A DNA stretch of 64,000 nucleotides from Acidobacteriota bacterium. Lineage in GTDB: Bacteria > Acidobacteriota > Blastocatellia > Pyrinomonadales > Pyrinomonadaceae. Every line of letters starts with the position of its first letter. Position 1 is the first letter of the stretch. Below the pieces are notes generated by a model. It ran no database searches. It saw nothing but the letters and a program-made list of their open reading frames with translations, and was not told the origin of the DNA. The stretch spans positions 148,792 to 212,791 of the forward strand of contig JAFAZX010000083.1 in assembly GCA_019239425.1 (NCBI GenBank), written 5' to 3'. The translations under genes and the position numbers were made by a program. Positions 41,838 through 50,267 of the stretch are shown one piece after another.

Positions 41838-43340
41838 TTACGAGACTGCTTCACGTTTCAACTCGGCTCTGCCACTGCGCCGGCCGAACGCCGCGGCCAA
41901 ACGGACTAGCCCCTCGCGAATCGTGGCCTCGTCGAAGGCGGCGAAACCCAGGAGCACCCCTTTCGGGTCTGGGCGCTTCAGGGTGTACCGGTCGAGGGCG
42001 ACGGCTTCGACGCCGTGCGCCGCCGCCGCCGTCTCCGCCTCCCGCGAGGTCATGCCGTTCCTGAGGAACCCCGCGGTGTAGAGGCCGGCCCGAATGTTGG
42101 AGATTTCGAGCAGGCCCTTCAGGTGGCGGCGCCCCCCTTCGAGCAGCGCCGCGAGGCGGCCGGCGTACAGCTCGCGCATGCGCCGCAGGTGGCGACCCAG
42201 GTGCCCGCCTTCGATGAAGTCGCAGAGCACCGCCTGGTCGAGGCCGACGGAGCGGAAGTCGGTCTGAAGCCGAAACGCCAGGAAGTAATCGACCAGCGGC
42301 GGGGGCAGCATCACGTACCCCAGACGTAACGACGGGAAGAGAAGCTTGCTGAACGACCCGACCACGATGACGCTCGAACTCCGGTCGAGACTTTGCAAGG
42401 TGGGCACGGGCCGCCCCTCGAAACGATACTCGCTGTCGTAATCGTCTTCGATGACGAAAGCTCCGGCCCGCGCGGCGAACTTCAGCACCTCCATCCGGCG
42501 CTCCAGAGACATCGTCATCCCCAGCGGGAACTGGTGGGCCGGCGTCAGGTACATCCCCTTCGGGCGGTCGCACACACGCGCCCCCGCGGAGACGGACAGC
42601 CCCTCTTCGTCCACGGGGACGGGGACGACCTTCGCCCCGGCGTTCGAGAAGGCCATGGTGGCCCCGACGTACGCCGGGTCTTCCACCCACACGGGGTCGT
42701 CCGGTTTCAAGAGCAGGCGCGCCAGGAGGTCGAGCGCCTGCTGCACCCCCGACACGATGAATATCTGGTCGGCGGTACACCTCACGCCGCGGGACGAGCC
42801 CAGGTAGTGTGCGGTGGCCTCGCGTAAAGGGCGGTACCCGCGGCCGTCGTCCTCCGTCCGCAACCAGGACTTGAAGGTTCGCGCCCGCCGGGCGATTAAC
42901 TGCCCCCAGAGTTTTGCGGGGAACTCGTCGAGGGCCGGGTCGCGCATCTGAAATGGGCGGCGGCCTTCCGTCGCGACCCAGCCCTCGTATGCCTTCGGGC
43001 GGGCGTAGGCCGAAATCACCCGGCGGACGTAAGCCGGCGGCGCCTGAGGCTCCGCGCGCGCGTGGGCGCCCGCCGCCCCGCGCTGGCTCACCCAAGTGCC
43101 AGACCCGACGCGGGAGGAGAGATACCCTTCGGCCAACAGCCGCTCGAAGACGACGACGACCGTGCCCCGCGAGAGGGAATGCTGCCGTGCGAAGTCTCTC
43201 GACGACGGCAGTCTGGTTCCGGGCCGCAGGCGGCCTTCCAGGATGGAGCCGCGCAACTCCGCGTACAGCCAGTCCGAAAGGGTCTGGTGCGGCGGCCGGT
43301 TACTCAAGGCGAATTCGAGCGAGCTGACGGTTTTAGGCAT
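41838..43340 (-). CDS. MocR/PdxR family regulator (GntR HTH plus aminotransferase fold)
   Basis: The product has 500 residues. The N-terminus is a GntR winged helix (YAELRGSILEGRLRPGTRLP; SRGTVVVVFERLLAEGYLS). The rest is a fold type I aminotransferase domain, with IEDDYDSEYRFEGRP and the PLP-lysine segment VVGSFSKLLFPSLRLGYV around residue 320. Such regulators sense pyridoxal phosphate or an amine adduct and control vitamin B6 or amino-acid genes. The convergent neighbour is the Hsp70-like gene and the divergent one a membrane protein; no pdx gene is nearby, so the target is unknown. Confidence 0.92.
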   Translation of the reverse strand: MPKTVSSLEFALSNRPPHQTLSDWLYAELRGSILEGRLRPGTRLPSSRDFARQHSLSRGTVVVVFERLLAEGYLSSRVGSGTWVSQRGAAGAHARAEPQAPPAYVRRVISAYARPKAYEGWVATEGRRPFQMRDPALDEFPAKLWGQLIARRARTFKSWLRTEDDGRGYRPLREATAHYLGSSRGVRCTADQIFIVSGVQQALDLLARLLLKPDDPVWVEDPAYVGATMAFSNAGAKVVPVPVDEEGLSVSAGARVCDRPKGMYLTPAHQFPLGMTMSLERRMEVLKFAARAGAFVIEDDYDSEYRFEGRPVPTLQSLDRSSSVIVVGSFSKLLFPSLRLGYVMLPPPLVDYFLAFRLQTDFRSVGLDQAVLCDFIEGGHLGRHLRRMRELYAGRLAALLEGGRRHLKGLLEISNIRAGLYTAGFLRNGMTSREAETAAAAHGVEAVALDRYTLKRPDPKGVLLGFAAFDEATIREGLVRLAAAFGRRSGRAELKREAVS

Positions 43341-43506
43341 GCCGCGGCAATTGGCCTAATGAAACGGAGATAAATGGCTCTAGCAATTGTACCACCGCGA
43401 GTGTAAGCTCGGGGCCAAGTCATGCACGCATCACAGACTCAGAGGACAGGACGCGATGGCGGCCCGCGAGTAACTTCGCCACACCCATAAAGGAACGCGC
43501 ACTCCG

Positions 43507-44304
43507 ATGGTAAGCCGCACGGCCGTTTCAAATCTGGGTAGCCACGTGTACGGCCTGGGCGCCGTCGCGCTCGGACTCGTCGGGCTGGTCTGGGGCGACT
43601 TCGCGACCGTCTGGCAGCCGATCCAGGCTCTGCCGTTCGCCGTCCCGCACCGCGAGTCGCTCGCGTACTTCGCCGCCGCGTGCCTGCTCTCGGCGGGCGT
43701 CGCGATTCAATGGCGGCGGAGCGCCCCGGCGGGGCTTTCGGTGCTGGCGCTCCTCTATTTCGTCTTCGCCCTGTTCTGGCTGCCCCGCGTGATCGGGTAC
43801 CCGCAGCTCTTCGGCACCTGGGGCGGGATGCTTGAGGAGATGGCTCTGGCCGTCGCCGCCCTGGTCGTTTACTCTTCTCTGCTGCCGCGCGATTCGGCCG
43901 GGGCGAGGAGGGCGGCCCTGACAGGTCGTCTCTCGTTCGGCGTCTGCGTGCTCGCGTTCGGGCTCAGTCACTTCTTCGCCATCCCGGAGACGGCCGCGAT
44001 GGTTCCGGAGTGGGTTCCCCCGAACCAAAAGTTCTGGGCGGTGGCGACCGGCGTCTTTCACCTGCTCGCAGGCGTCGCGATACTCTCGGGGGTGCTGGAC
44101 GTGCTCGGCTCAAGGCTGCTCACCTTGATGCTCGCCCTCTTCGGCGCGTTGGTGTGGGCGCCGGCCCTCTTCGCACAGCCACGTGAACATATGGTGTGGG
44201 CCGGCAACGCCATCAACCTGGCTTTAACCGGGGCGGCCTGGGTCGTCGCCGACTCGATAGCAGATCACCGGCGGCCTCACGCCCAGGAAGGCCGCGCCAC
44301 TTAG
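43507..44304 (+). CDS. DoxX-like membrane protein
   Basis: The product has 265 residues with seven to eight hydrophobic segments (e.g. LGAVALGLVGLVWGDF, LSVLALLYFVFALFWLPRVI, FWAVATGVFHLLAGVAILSG, LLTLMLALFGALVWAPALFA). The repeated four-helix pattern and GLSHFF recall DoxX-type proteins of unknown or redox-linked role. ATG 43507 has AAGGAA about 11 nt upstream. It lies 8 nt before the next gene and divergent from the MocR regulator, which may control it. Confidence 0.75.
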   Translation: MVSRTAVSNLGSHVYGLGAVALGLVGLVWGDFATVWQPIQALPFAVPHRESLAYFAAACLLSAGVAIQWRRSAPAGLSVLALLYFVFALFWLPRVIGYPQLFGTWGGMLEEMALAVAALVVYSSLLPRDSAGARRAALTGRLSFGVCVLAFGLSHFFAIPETAAMVPEWVPPNQKFWAVATGVFHLLAGVAILSGVLDVLGSRLLTLMLALFGALVWAPALFAQPREHMVWAGNAINLALTGAAWVVADSIADHRRPHAQEGRAT

Positions 44305-44312
44305 GAGAGAAG

Positions 44313-45170
44313 GTGTTGATAAAGGTCATCGGCCTGTTCGCTGCTTTGCTTATGCTCGTCATGGGTTCTTCTAATCAGGTGAGGGCGCAGGAGACGAAGG
44401 TGAGGTGGTTCGGGCACGCGGCCTTCTCCGTCACGACGCCGAAGGGCAAAGTCCTGCTCATCGACCCGTGGCTCAGGAACCCTTCGAACCCGGAGGCGAA
44501 GGACGGGAAAGACCCGCTGGCCTCTTTGACGAGAGTTGACTACATCCTCTTAACGCACGGCCACCGCGACCACGTCGGCGACGCCGTCGAGATAGCGAAG
44601 AAGACGGGCGCCGTCCTCGTCTGCAACCCGGAGCTGGCCGGCAACCTCGTCAAGCTCGCGGACTTCCCCTCGAAGCAGGCCGAGACGGAAGCCATCATGG
44701 GCATCGGCGGCGAGATAACAATCGCCGACGGCGAAGTGATTGTCGCCATGACGCCCGCGGTTCATTCGAGCAGCGTCTTCAACCCGAAGGCCGGCCCCAG
44801 CGAACCCGAACGCGCCTACGGGGGCAACCCGGCCGGCTTCGTCGTGATGGTCAAAGACGGGCCGACCATCTATCACTCGGGCGACACGGCCTACTTCAAA
44901 GACATGGAGACCATCGGCGAGGAGTACAAGGTCGACCTCGCGCTGCTCAACATCGGCGGCCACTTCGGCATGGAGCCGCGGATGGCCGCGAGGGCGGCCA
45001 AATCGGTCGGCGCGCGCCTCGCCGTCCCGCAGCACTACGCGACCTTCCCCGGCATCGCCGCGGACGCGGGCGAGTTCGCCGCCGAGCTGAAGAAGCTGGG
45101 CGTCCCCTTCTACGAGATGAAGCCCGGCGAGACCGTCACCTTCCGCGGCCGAGAGATGAAGAGAAAATAA
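44313..45170 (+). CDS. Exported UPF0173-like metal-dependent hydrolase
   Basis: The product has about 285 residues from GTG 44313 (TTG 44316 is equally possible), with AGGAG upstream. The metallo-beta-lactamase fold is clear: VRWFGHAAFSVTTPKGKVLL, THGHRDHVGDAVEIAKKTGA with the HxHxDH metal site, then PAVHSS, YHSGDTAYFKDM and QHYATFPG. UPF0173 members are usually cytoplasmic, but here the first 28 residues (IGLFAALLMLVMGSSNQVRA) look like a signal peptide, so it may act in the periplasm. The substrate is unknown. The gene is probably co-transcribed with the DoxX-like and esterase genes. Confidence 0.88.
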   Translation: MLIKVIGLFAALLMLVMGSSNQVRAQETKVRWFGHAAFSVTTPKGKVLLIDPWLRNPSNPEAKDGKDPLASLTRVDYILLTHGHRDHVGDAVEIAKKTGAVLVCNPELAGNLVKLADFPSKQAETEAIMGIGGEITIADGEVIVAMTPAVHSSSVFNPKAGPSEPERAYGGNPAGFVVMVKDGPTIYHSGDTAYFKDMETIGEEYKVDLALLNIGGHFGMEPRMAARAAKSVGARLAVPQHYATFPGIAADAGEFAAELKKLGVPFYEMKPGETVTFRGREMKRK

Positions 45171-45183
45171 GAGGCAGCTCCTC

Positions 45184-46026
45184 GTGCGAAAGATTTCGAG
45201 ACTCTACGCGTTGTGTTTGATTCCAACCTTAGCGGCCCTGGCTCACGCGCAGGCCCGCCCGGCGTCGGTCGTTCAGGCGGAGCCGCTGACCATCGGCGAG
45301 ACGTTCACCGTCAACTCCAGAATTCTGAGTGAGACGCGGCGCATCAACGTCTACTTTCCGCCCGGCTACAGGGAGTCGGCCGGGACGCGCCTGCCCGTGC
45401 TCTACATGCCGGACGGCGGGATGGCCGAAGACTTCCTGCACGTGGCCGGGCTGGTGCAGGTCTCGGTCGGCAACGGGACGATGCGCCCGTTCCTGCTGGT
45501 GGGCATCGAGAACACACAGCGCCGCCGCGACCTGACCGGCCCCACCGAAAGCGAGAGCGACAAGAAGATCGCGCCGCGCGTGGGAGGGTCTGCGGCGTTT
45601 CGCAGTTTCATCCGCGACGAGTTGATGCCGCAGGTGAAGGCGCGCTACCGCACGACCGACGAGACGGCCATCGTCGGCGAGTCCCTCGCGGGGCTGTTCG
45701 TCGTCGAGACCTTTCTCCTCGAACCGGAGCTGTTCGACACCTACATAGCTTTCGACCCGAGCCTCTGGTGGAACGATCAAAAGCTGGTGGGCCGGGCGGG
45801 CGAGTTGCTGCGCGCGCGCCCGAAGAAGGAGCAGGCGCTCTACCTCGCGAGCAGCAGTGACGCCATGGAGGGCACGCAGCGCTTCGTGGATGTTCTTGGC
45901 AAAGGGGCGCCCCCCGGTCTGCGCTGGCACTACGAAAAGATGCCGGACGAGAAACACTCGACGATCTACCACCCCGCCGCGCTCAAAGCCTTCAGGGCAG
46001 TGTTCAAGCCGGCGGCCGACAAGTAG
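45184..46026 (+). CDS. Exported alpha/beta-hydrolase, siderophore-esterase type
   Basis: The product has 280 residues from GTG 45184, with a signal peptide (LYALCLIPTLAALAHAQA). The body matches the Fes/IroE-like esterase fold: RRINVYFPPGYRES, LPVLYMPDGG, FIRDELMPQV, and the nucleophile elbow VGESLAGLFVVE with Ser in GESLAG. The catalytic His is probably that in DEKHSTIYHPA near the C-terminus. It should cleave an ester in the periplasm; the substrate is not known. It follows the UPF0173-like gene by 13 nt, and a MITE-like element begins 14 nt after its stop. Confidence 0.85.
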   Translation: MRKISRLYALCLIPTLAALAHAQARPASVVQAEPLTIGETFTVNSRILSETRRINVYFPPGYRESAGTRLPVLYMPDGGMAEDFLHVAGLVQVSVGNGTMRPFLLVGIENTQRRRDLTGPTESESDKKIAPRVGGSAAFRSFIRDELMPQVKARYRTTDETAIVGESLAGLFVVETFLLEPELFDTYIAFDPSLWWNDQKLVGRAGELLRARPKKEQALYLASSSDAMEGTQRFVDVLGKGAPPGLRWHYEKMPDEKHSTIYHPAALKAFRAVFKPAADK

Positions 46027-46039
46027 CGGGGCGCAGGGT

Positions 46040-46254
46040 CTGATACCGACTTGCGAATTGAGGTAAGGCCGGCTCTTCGCTGGGAGCGCGGGCATCCCTG
46101 CCCGCATGAGCACGCAGCGCGAAAGCTGAGAGACTCTATGTCTCGACGTTGAAATAAACAGGGAGACGGTGAGCGTGCTGGCGCACGCTGGCGGGCAGGG
46201 ATGCCCGCGCTCCCAGCGAGAAGGGGCCTTATTTCAATCTGCAAGTCGGTATGA
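46040..46254. mobile_element. MITE-like element, copy 2
   Basis: About 215 bp with the same terminal repeats as copy 1, but in opposite orientation. The left end (CTGATACCGACTTGC, GGCCGGCTCTTCGCTGGG) matches the right end of copy 1, and the right end (CTCATACCGACTTGC when complemented, GGCCCCTTCTCGCTGGG) matches its left end. No open gene inside. Confidence 0.75.
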
Positions 46255-46285
46255 GAAGTCTTACGCCCTGTTTCGGGAGGATGCG

Positions 46286-47104
46286 ATGGCGACGCAGAGA
46301 GAGAAGGCCGAGCGGTTCGTGGCGCTGCACAAGCGCGAGGGGGCTTTCGTAATCCCAAACCCCTGGGACATCGGGTCGGCGCGGCTGCTGGCCGGCTTCG
46401 GGTTCGAGGCGCTGGCGACGACGAGCGCGGGCTTCGCCAACTCTTTGGGGCGGCTCGACGGACAGATGACGCGGGACGAGGTGATCGAACACTGCCGCCA
46501 GCTCTCGGCGGCGACCGAGCTGCCGGTCAGCGCCGATTTGGAGAACTGCTTCGCGGACGACCCGGCGGAGGTCGGAGAGACTATCCTGCTCGGCGCGCGC
46601 GCCGGGCTCGTCGGCGGCTCAATCGAGGACTACGGCGGCGAACCTTCGAACCGCGTTTACGATTTCAACCTAGCCGTCGAGCGCGTGCACGCGGCCGCAG
46701 AGGCGGCGCGCGCGCTCGACTTCCCTTTCACGCTGACCGCGCGCGCCGAGAATTTGCTCCACGGAAAGAACGACCTCGACGACACCGTCCGCCGGCTCCA
46801 GGCGTTCGAGGCCGCGGGCGCCGACGTGCTTTACGCGCCGGGGCTCACGACGCTCGACGAAGTCCGTCTGGTGGCGAGCGCGCTGACGAAGCCTTTGAAC
46901 GTCCTGGCCCCGCTCGTCAAGGGGGCGACGGTCGCAGAGTTGGCCGACGCGGGCGCCACGCGCCTGAGCGTCGGCGGGGCGCTGGCACGCGCCGCCGTCA
47001 CCGCGCTGCTGCGCGCGTGCGCGGAGATGCGGGAGGCCGGGGGCTTCGCGTGGAGTTCCGACCTGGTTTCGAGCGCCGACGTGAAGAAGCTGTTGAGCGT
47101 CTGA
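46286..47104 (+). CDS. Isocitrate lyase / PEP mutase family protein
   Basis: The product has 272 residues. ATG 46286 has GGGAGG 5 nt upstream; a longer frame runs back into the MITE-like element and is not credible. The TIM barrel shows FVIPNPWDIGSARLLAGFGF, TTSAGFANSLGRLDGQMTRD, PVSADLENCFADDPAEV, GGSIEDYGG and LTARAENLLHGKNDLDDTVR, the family pattern for PEP mutase-like carbon-carbon or phosphorus-carbon lyases. The usual catalytic KxCGH loop of true isocitrate lyase is absent, so it is probably a 2-methylisocitrate-lyase-like or carboxyvinyl phosphonate enzyme. The substrate cannot be given. Confidence 0.88.
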   Translation: MATQREKAERFVALHKREGAFVIPNPWDIGSARLLAGFGFEALATTSAGFANSLGRLDGQMTRDEVIEHCRQLSAATELPVSADLENCFADDPAEVGETILLGARAGLVGGSIEDYGGEPSNRVYDFNLAVERVHAAAEAARALDFPFTLTARAENLLHGKNDLDDTVRRLQAFEAAGADVLYAPGLTTLDEVRLVASALTKPLNVLAPLVKGATVAELADAGATRLSVGGALARAAVTALLRACAEMREAGGFAWSSDLVSSADVKKLLSV

Positions 47105-47122
47105 AAGAAGGAGACTCGGGTT

Positions 47123-48190
47123 ATGCGTAGATACGTCGCCGCCGCGGCGCTGTTGGTCGCGAGCTTGTTCGTCACAGTTCCTTTCGTGCAGGGCCAGTCG
47201 GCGCTGTTGAATCTGCCGGACGCCAGCCAGCACGCGCGCGCCACGCAGCGCATCGGCATCACAGACATCACGATTGACTACCACCGGCCGCTCGTCCGCG
47301 GCCGAAAAATCTTCGGCGGCCTCGTGGGCTACGGGCAGGTGTGGCGTGCGGGGGCCAACTACAACACCACCATCGAATTCGGCGACCCGGTCACAGTCGA
47401 AGGCCAGCCCCTCCCGAAAGGGGTGTACGGGCTGCACATGATTCCGGGCGAGACTTCGTGGGTCGTCATCTTCTCGAAGAACTCGACCTCCTGGGGCAGC
47501 TTCACCTATGACAAGGCCGAAGACGCGCTCCGCGTGAACGTGAAGCCGCAGGCCGCCGAGAACCGCGAAGCCCTCACCTACGAGTTCGACGACCCCGAGC
47601 CGAACTCCGCCGTCGTCACGATGCGCTGGGAGAAGGTCGCGGTGCCCTTCAAGGTCGAGGTCAACACCCCGGAGCTCGTCCGGCAGAGCCTGCGGAACCA
47701 GCTCCGCGCGCGCCCGCAGTTCGAGTGGCAGGCCTGGCAGGAGGCGGCCGATTACCTTCTGAACAACCGGCTCGGCGCGGACGAGGCTTTGAAGTACGCA
47801 GACCGTTCCATCGAGATCGAAGACCGCTTCGAGAACGAGATGACCAGGGCGCACGCGTTGGGCGCGCTCGGGCGTAAGGAGGAGGCCCTCGCCGCGCGGA
47901 ACACGGCGATTGCCAAAGGCGGCCAGCTCCAAGTCCACAGCTACGGCCGGGGCCTCCAAATCCAGGGCCAGCAGGACGAGGCGCTGGAGCTCTTCCGCGG
48001 CAACGTCAGGAAAGACCCGAACAGCTGGGTCGGGCACAACGACGCCGCACGCGTCGCCGTCGCACGAGGCGACTTCGACACGGCGGTCAGGGAGATGAGA
48101 CTCGCCGTCGCGGCGGCCCCGGAGTCTCTCAAGGCTCAGCACGCAGACCTCTTGAGGCGTCTGGAGAACAGAGAGGACATCAACAAGTAG
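47123..48190 (+). CDS. Exported DUF2911 protein with TPR-like C-terminus
   Basis: The product has 355 residues with a signal peptide ending FVQGQS. ATG 47123 has AAGGAG upstream. Residues about 35-185 match DUF2911: DITIDYHRPLVRGRKIFGGL, VWRAGANYNTTIEFGD, LPKGVYGLHMIPGETSW. The C-terminal 170 residues are helical repeats of TPR type (ADEALKYADRSIEIEDRFE; AARVAVARGDFDTAVREMRL). The family is common in Acidobacteriota and Bacteroidota but has no assigned function. It lies 18 nt after the PEP mutase-like gene. Confidence 0.88.
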   Translation: MRRYVAAAALLVASLFVTVPFVQGQSALLNLPDASQHARATQRIGITDITIDYHRPLVRGRKIFGGLVGYGQVWRAGANYNTTIEFGDPVTVEGQPLPKGVYGLHMIPGETSWVVIFSKNSTSWGSFTYDKAEDALRVNVKPQAAENREALTYEFDDPEPNSAVVTMRWEKVAVPFKVEVNTPELVRQSLRNQLRARPQFEWQAWQEAADYLLNNRLGADEALKYADRSIEIEDRFENEMTRAHALGALGRKEEALAARNTAIAKGGQLQVHSYGRGLQIQGQQDEALELFRGNVRKDPNSWVGHNDAARVAVARGDFDTAVREMRLAVAAAPESLKAQHADLLRRLENREDINK

Positions 48191-48234
48191 GTCTCTCGAT
48201 TCGCCCGCGGCCACATGAAGGCAGGAGGACTCAG

Positions 48235-48678
48235 ATGAAGAAGGCCATCTTTCTTTTCGTCGGACTGACTCTCGTCGCGCTCTTCGGCTTCTCGACCCGC
48301 GCCGACCGCGCCGGCGACAGCGCCCCTTCCCCTTCGGGGCCTCCGAGGACGGTTGTCGCGCGTGAGTGGAAGGGCCGGGTCGCGCCGGCGCGCGCCGAGG
48401 AGTATTACCGCTACCTCCTCGAAGGGGTGAAGAAGATTGGTTCCGTCCCCGGAAGTCTCGGCGCCCAGTTGATGCGCCGGGAGGAGGCGGGCGCGGTCGA
48501 GTTCACCGTGATCTCGTACTGGGAGTCACGAAAGGCGATTGAGGCGTACGCCGGGCGGGACATCGAGAAACCTCATCACCTCCCGAGAGACCGGGAGTTC
48601 CTCCTCGAACTCCCGACGCGCGTGCTGCACTACGACGTCACCTACACCGACCTGGCGCAGGTCAAAGTCGTTCAGTAG
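48235..48678 (+). CDS. Exported ABM-like dimeric alpha/beta barrel protein
   Basis: The product has 147 residues. AGGAGG lies 6 nt before ATG 48235. A signal peptide (AIFLFVGLTLVALFGFSTRA) precedes a ferredoxin-like domain: REWKGRVAPARAEEYYRYLL, SLGAQLMRREEAGAVEF and VISYWESRKAIEAYAG recall antibiotic-biosynthesis-monooxygenase-like barrels. Such domains bind small aromatic or haem ligands. Export is unusual for this fold. It follows the DUF2911 gene by 44 nt and ends before a strong bidirectional hairpin. Confidence 0.78.
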   Translation: MKKAIFLFVGLTLVALFGFSTRADRAGDSAPSPSGPPRTVVAREWKGRVAPARAEEYYRYLLEGVKKIGSVPGSLGAQLMRREEAGAVEFTVISYWESRKAIEAYAGRDIEKPHHLPRDREFLLELPTRVLHYDVTYTDLAQVKVVQ

Positions 48679-48713
48679 CGAGGCCGCGTCGTCGAGCACC
48701 CCACTCGGAAGTG

Positions 48714-48746
48714 GAAAAGGGGAGGGCCATTGGCCCTCCCCTTTTC
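48714..48746. terminator. Bidirectional terminator
   Basis: GAAAAGGGGAGGGCCA and TTGGCCCTCCCCTTTTC form a near-perfect 16-bp stem with A- and T-runs on both sides, between convergent genes. Confidence 0.85.
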
Positions 48747-48775
48747 TTCCTCTGCCGACAAACATCCGGGCCGTG

Positions 48776-49360
48776 TTACGGCCTGCCGAAGATGCCGCCG
48801 AGGATGTTCCCAAGGTTTGTGTTCCTGCGGTAGCGGCCGTTGTTGTTGTAGCCCGCATACTGCCTGTAGCCCTCATCGTACCCCTGCACGAAGCCCTCGC
48901 GGAAAGCCTGCGAAGAGGCATTCTTATAGTAACGCGACCTCTGCGGGTTGTAGCTCTGCCCGCGCTGGGCATCGCTCGCGCCAGTGTTCAGGCCGTCCTG
49001 ATAACCCTGATTCATCGCGGCCTGGTTGTAGCCGCCGTACGTGCCGTAGCCGCCGCGGTTACCGTAGCCACCGTAGGTGCCGTAGCCGCCGTTACGCTCG
49101 TAGCGGTCGTCCACGCCGTTGCCGTTCCGGTCGTAGACGCTGCCCGTTTCGTAGCGGTCGTCCACCCCGTTGCGGTTGCGGTCGTAGACGTTGGTGTTGC
49201 GGTTGCGACGCCAGTCCCGGTCGCGCTCGCGCCGGTAGCGGTCGTCGTCGCGGTCGCGCCTGTACTGCGCCTGCGCCGTCGAGCCGGCGGCCAGCGTGAA
49301 GCCGGCAACCATCAGGAGCGTAATGAGTGCGCCGCCTATTCCCTTGAACGATCTATTCAT
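48776..49360 (-). CDS. Secreted Tyr/Gly/Asn/Arg-rich repetitive protein
   Basis: The product has 194 residues from ATG 49360, with GGAGG about 12 nt upstream and a signal peptide ending TAQAQ. The mature protein starts with Arg/Asp repeats (YRRDRDDDRYRRERDRDW), then two near copies of VYDRNxNGVDDRYE, then GGYGTYGGYGNRGGYGTYGG. It ends with a helical part (AFREGFVQGYDEGYRQYAGY) that I recall from several acidobacterial secreted proteins (YXGXRXXXXG-like). The function is unknown; the DRNGNGVDD units look like calcium-binding loops. Confidence 0.78.
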   Translation of the reverse strand: MNRSFKGIGGALITLLMVAGFTLAAGSTAQAQYRRDRDDDRYRRERDRDWRRNRNTNVYDRNRNGVDDRYETGSVYDRNGNGVDDRYERNGGYGTYGGYGNRGGYGTYGGYNQAAMNQGYQDGLNTGASDAQRGQSYNPQRSRYYKNASSQAFREGFVQGYDEGYRQYAGYNNNGRYRRNTNLGNILGGIFGRP

Positions 49361-49659
49361 GTTTATGGCGTACCTCCGTAGCCTTTTCTTCGCAACAACC
49401 ATGCCACCGAGGCGCGGCGCCAAATGCCCGAAATAGACGGAGCAGATACACCGACGGAGCCGTGCGGCGTCACCATTTCGTGCAGCCGCCTGCGCAGATG
49501 AGTGAAGTTTTCGGCCACCCGCCTCGAGGCCAAAACCCACGCTCGTGTTCGGTTACAGAATGACTAACTGGACGTCCTGAGAACTAAAAAAGCCTGCCCG
49601 TTAACGTCTACGCCGACGCCCGAAAGCTTTCGGTCGGCGCGCGTCCCCGACGGCTTTCA

Positions 49660-50199
49660 TTACTGACGCATTCTCACTTTAACCGGCTCGGCCCCGGTGG
49701 CTACCCACAGGAGCGAGCCGTCCTCCCCGTAACCCTCGACCCTGGTGACGAACGAGGAGCGGTAGACGTCGCAGGAGCCGACGAACTCGACCAGAGTCGC
49801 CGTGACGCGCAGCGTGGCGGCGTCCTTGAGGGGGCTGGCGCGCAGGTTCTTGACCAACGCGCCCGACGTGACGAAGCTCGTCGAGGCGTCGCTGTCTCCC
49901 TCGTCGGACGACAGGGAGAACATCCCCCTGCGGTTCGCGCCTTCGTCGTAGGGCGTGACGCGCCTGACCTTCTCGGCGGGCACCGACGTGATGACGTAGT
50001 GCGTCCCCGTCCTGTTCGACCCTAGCTCGTTGACGAAGTCGGACAGCTTGTCGTACTGAACCTGGCGCAGCCCCTTCGCGCCGACGGCCGCGGCCTTGCG
50101 CGGCGGCGCGGCGGCGACGACCGTGACGTTGACAGCCGTGCACAGCAGGAGCGCGCAGGCGATGAGCAGTGCGTAAGCTTTAGCGTTTATGTTTTTCAT
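49660..50199 (-). CDS. Exported protein of unknown function
   Basis: The product has 179 residues. ATG 50199 opens a signal peptide (AYALLIACALLLCTAVNVTV); the longer frame to 50250 adds residues before it. The mature part (LRQVQYDKLSDFVNELGSNR; GALVKNLRASPLKDAATLRV; VEFVGSCDVYRSSFVTRVEG) shows mixed alpha/beta content without a motif I recognise. It lies 68 nt downstream of a larger exported protein on the same strand and may belong to the same transcript. Confidence 0.7.
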   Translation of the reverse strand: MKNINAKAYALLIACALLLCTAVNVTVVAAAPPRKAAAVGAKGLRQVQYDKLSDFVNELGSNRTGTHYVITSVPAEKVRRVTPYDEGANRRGMFSLSSDEGDSDASTSFVTSGALVKNLRASPLKDAATLRVTATLVEFVGSCDVYRSSFVTRVEGYGEDGSLLWVATGAEPVKVRMRQ

Positions 50200-50267
50200 T
50201 CTAAGCACCAAAGGTTCGAGTTGTCTGAGCGTGGTCACGAGTGACGACAAAGCGGCAGCGGTTAAAG

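Noticed and set aside
46169..46285. Upstream extension of the PEP mutase-like gene
   Set aside because: The extension is translated from the MITE-like element; ATG 46286 has a good ribosome site and the family start.
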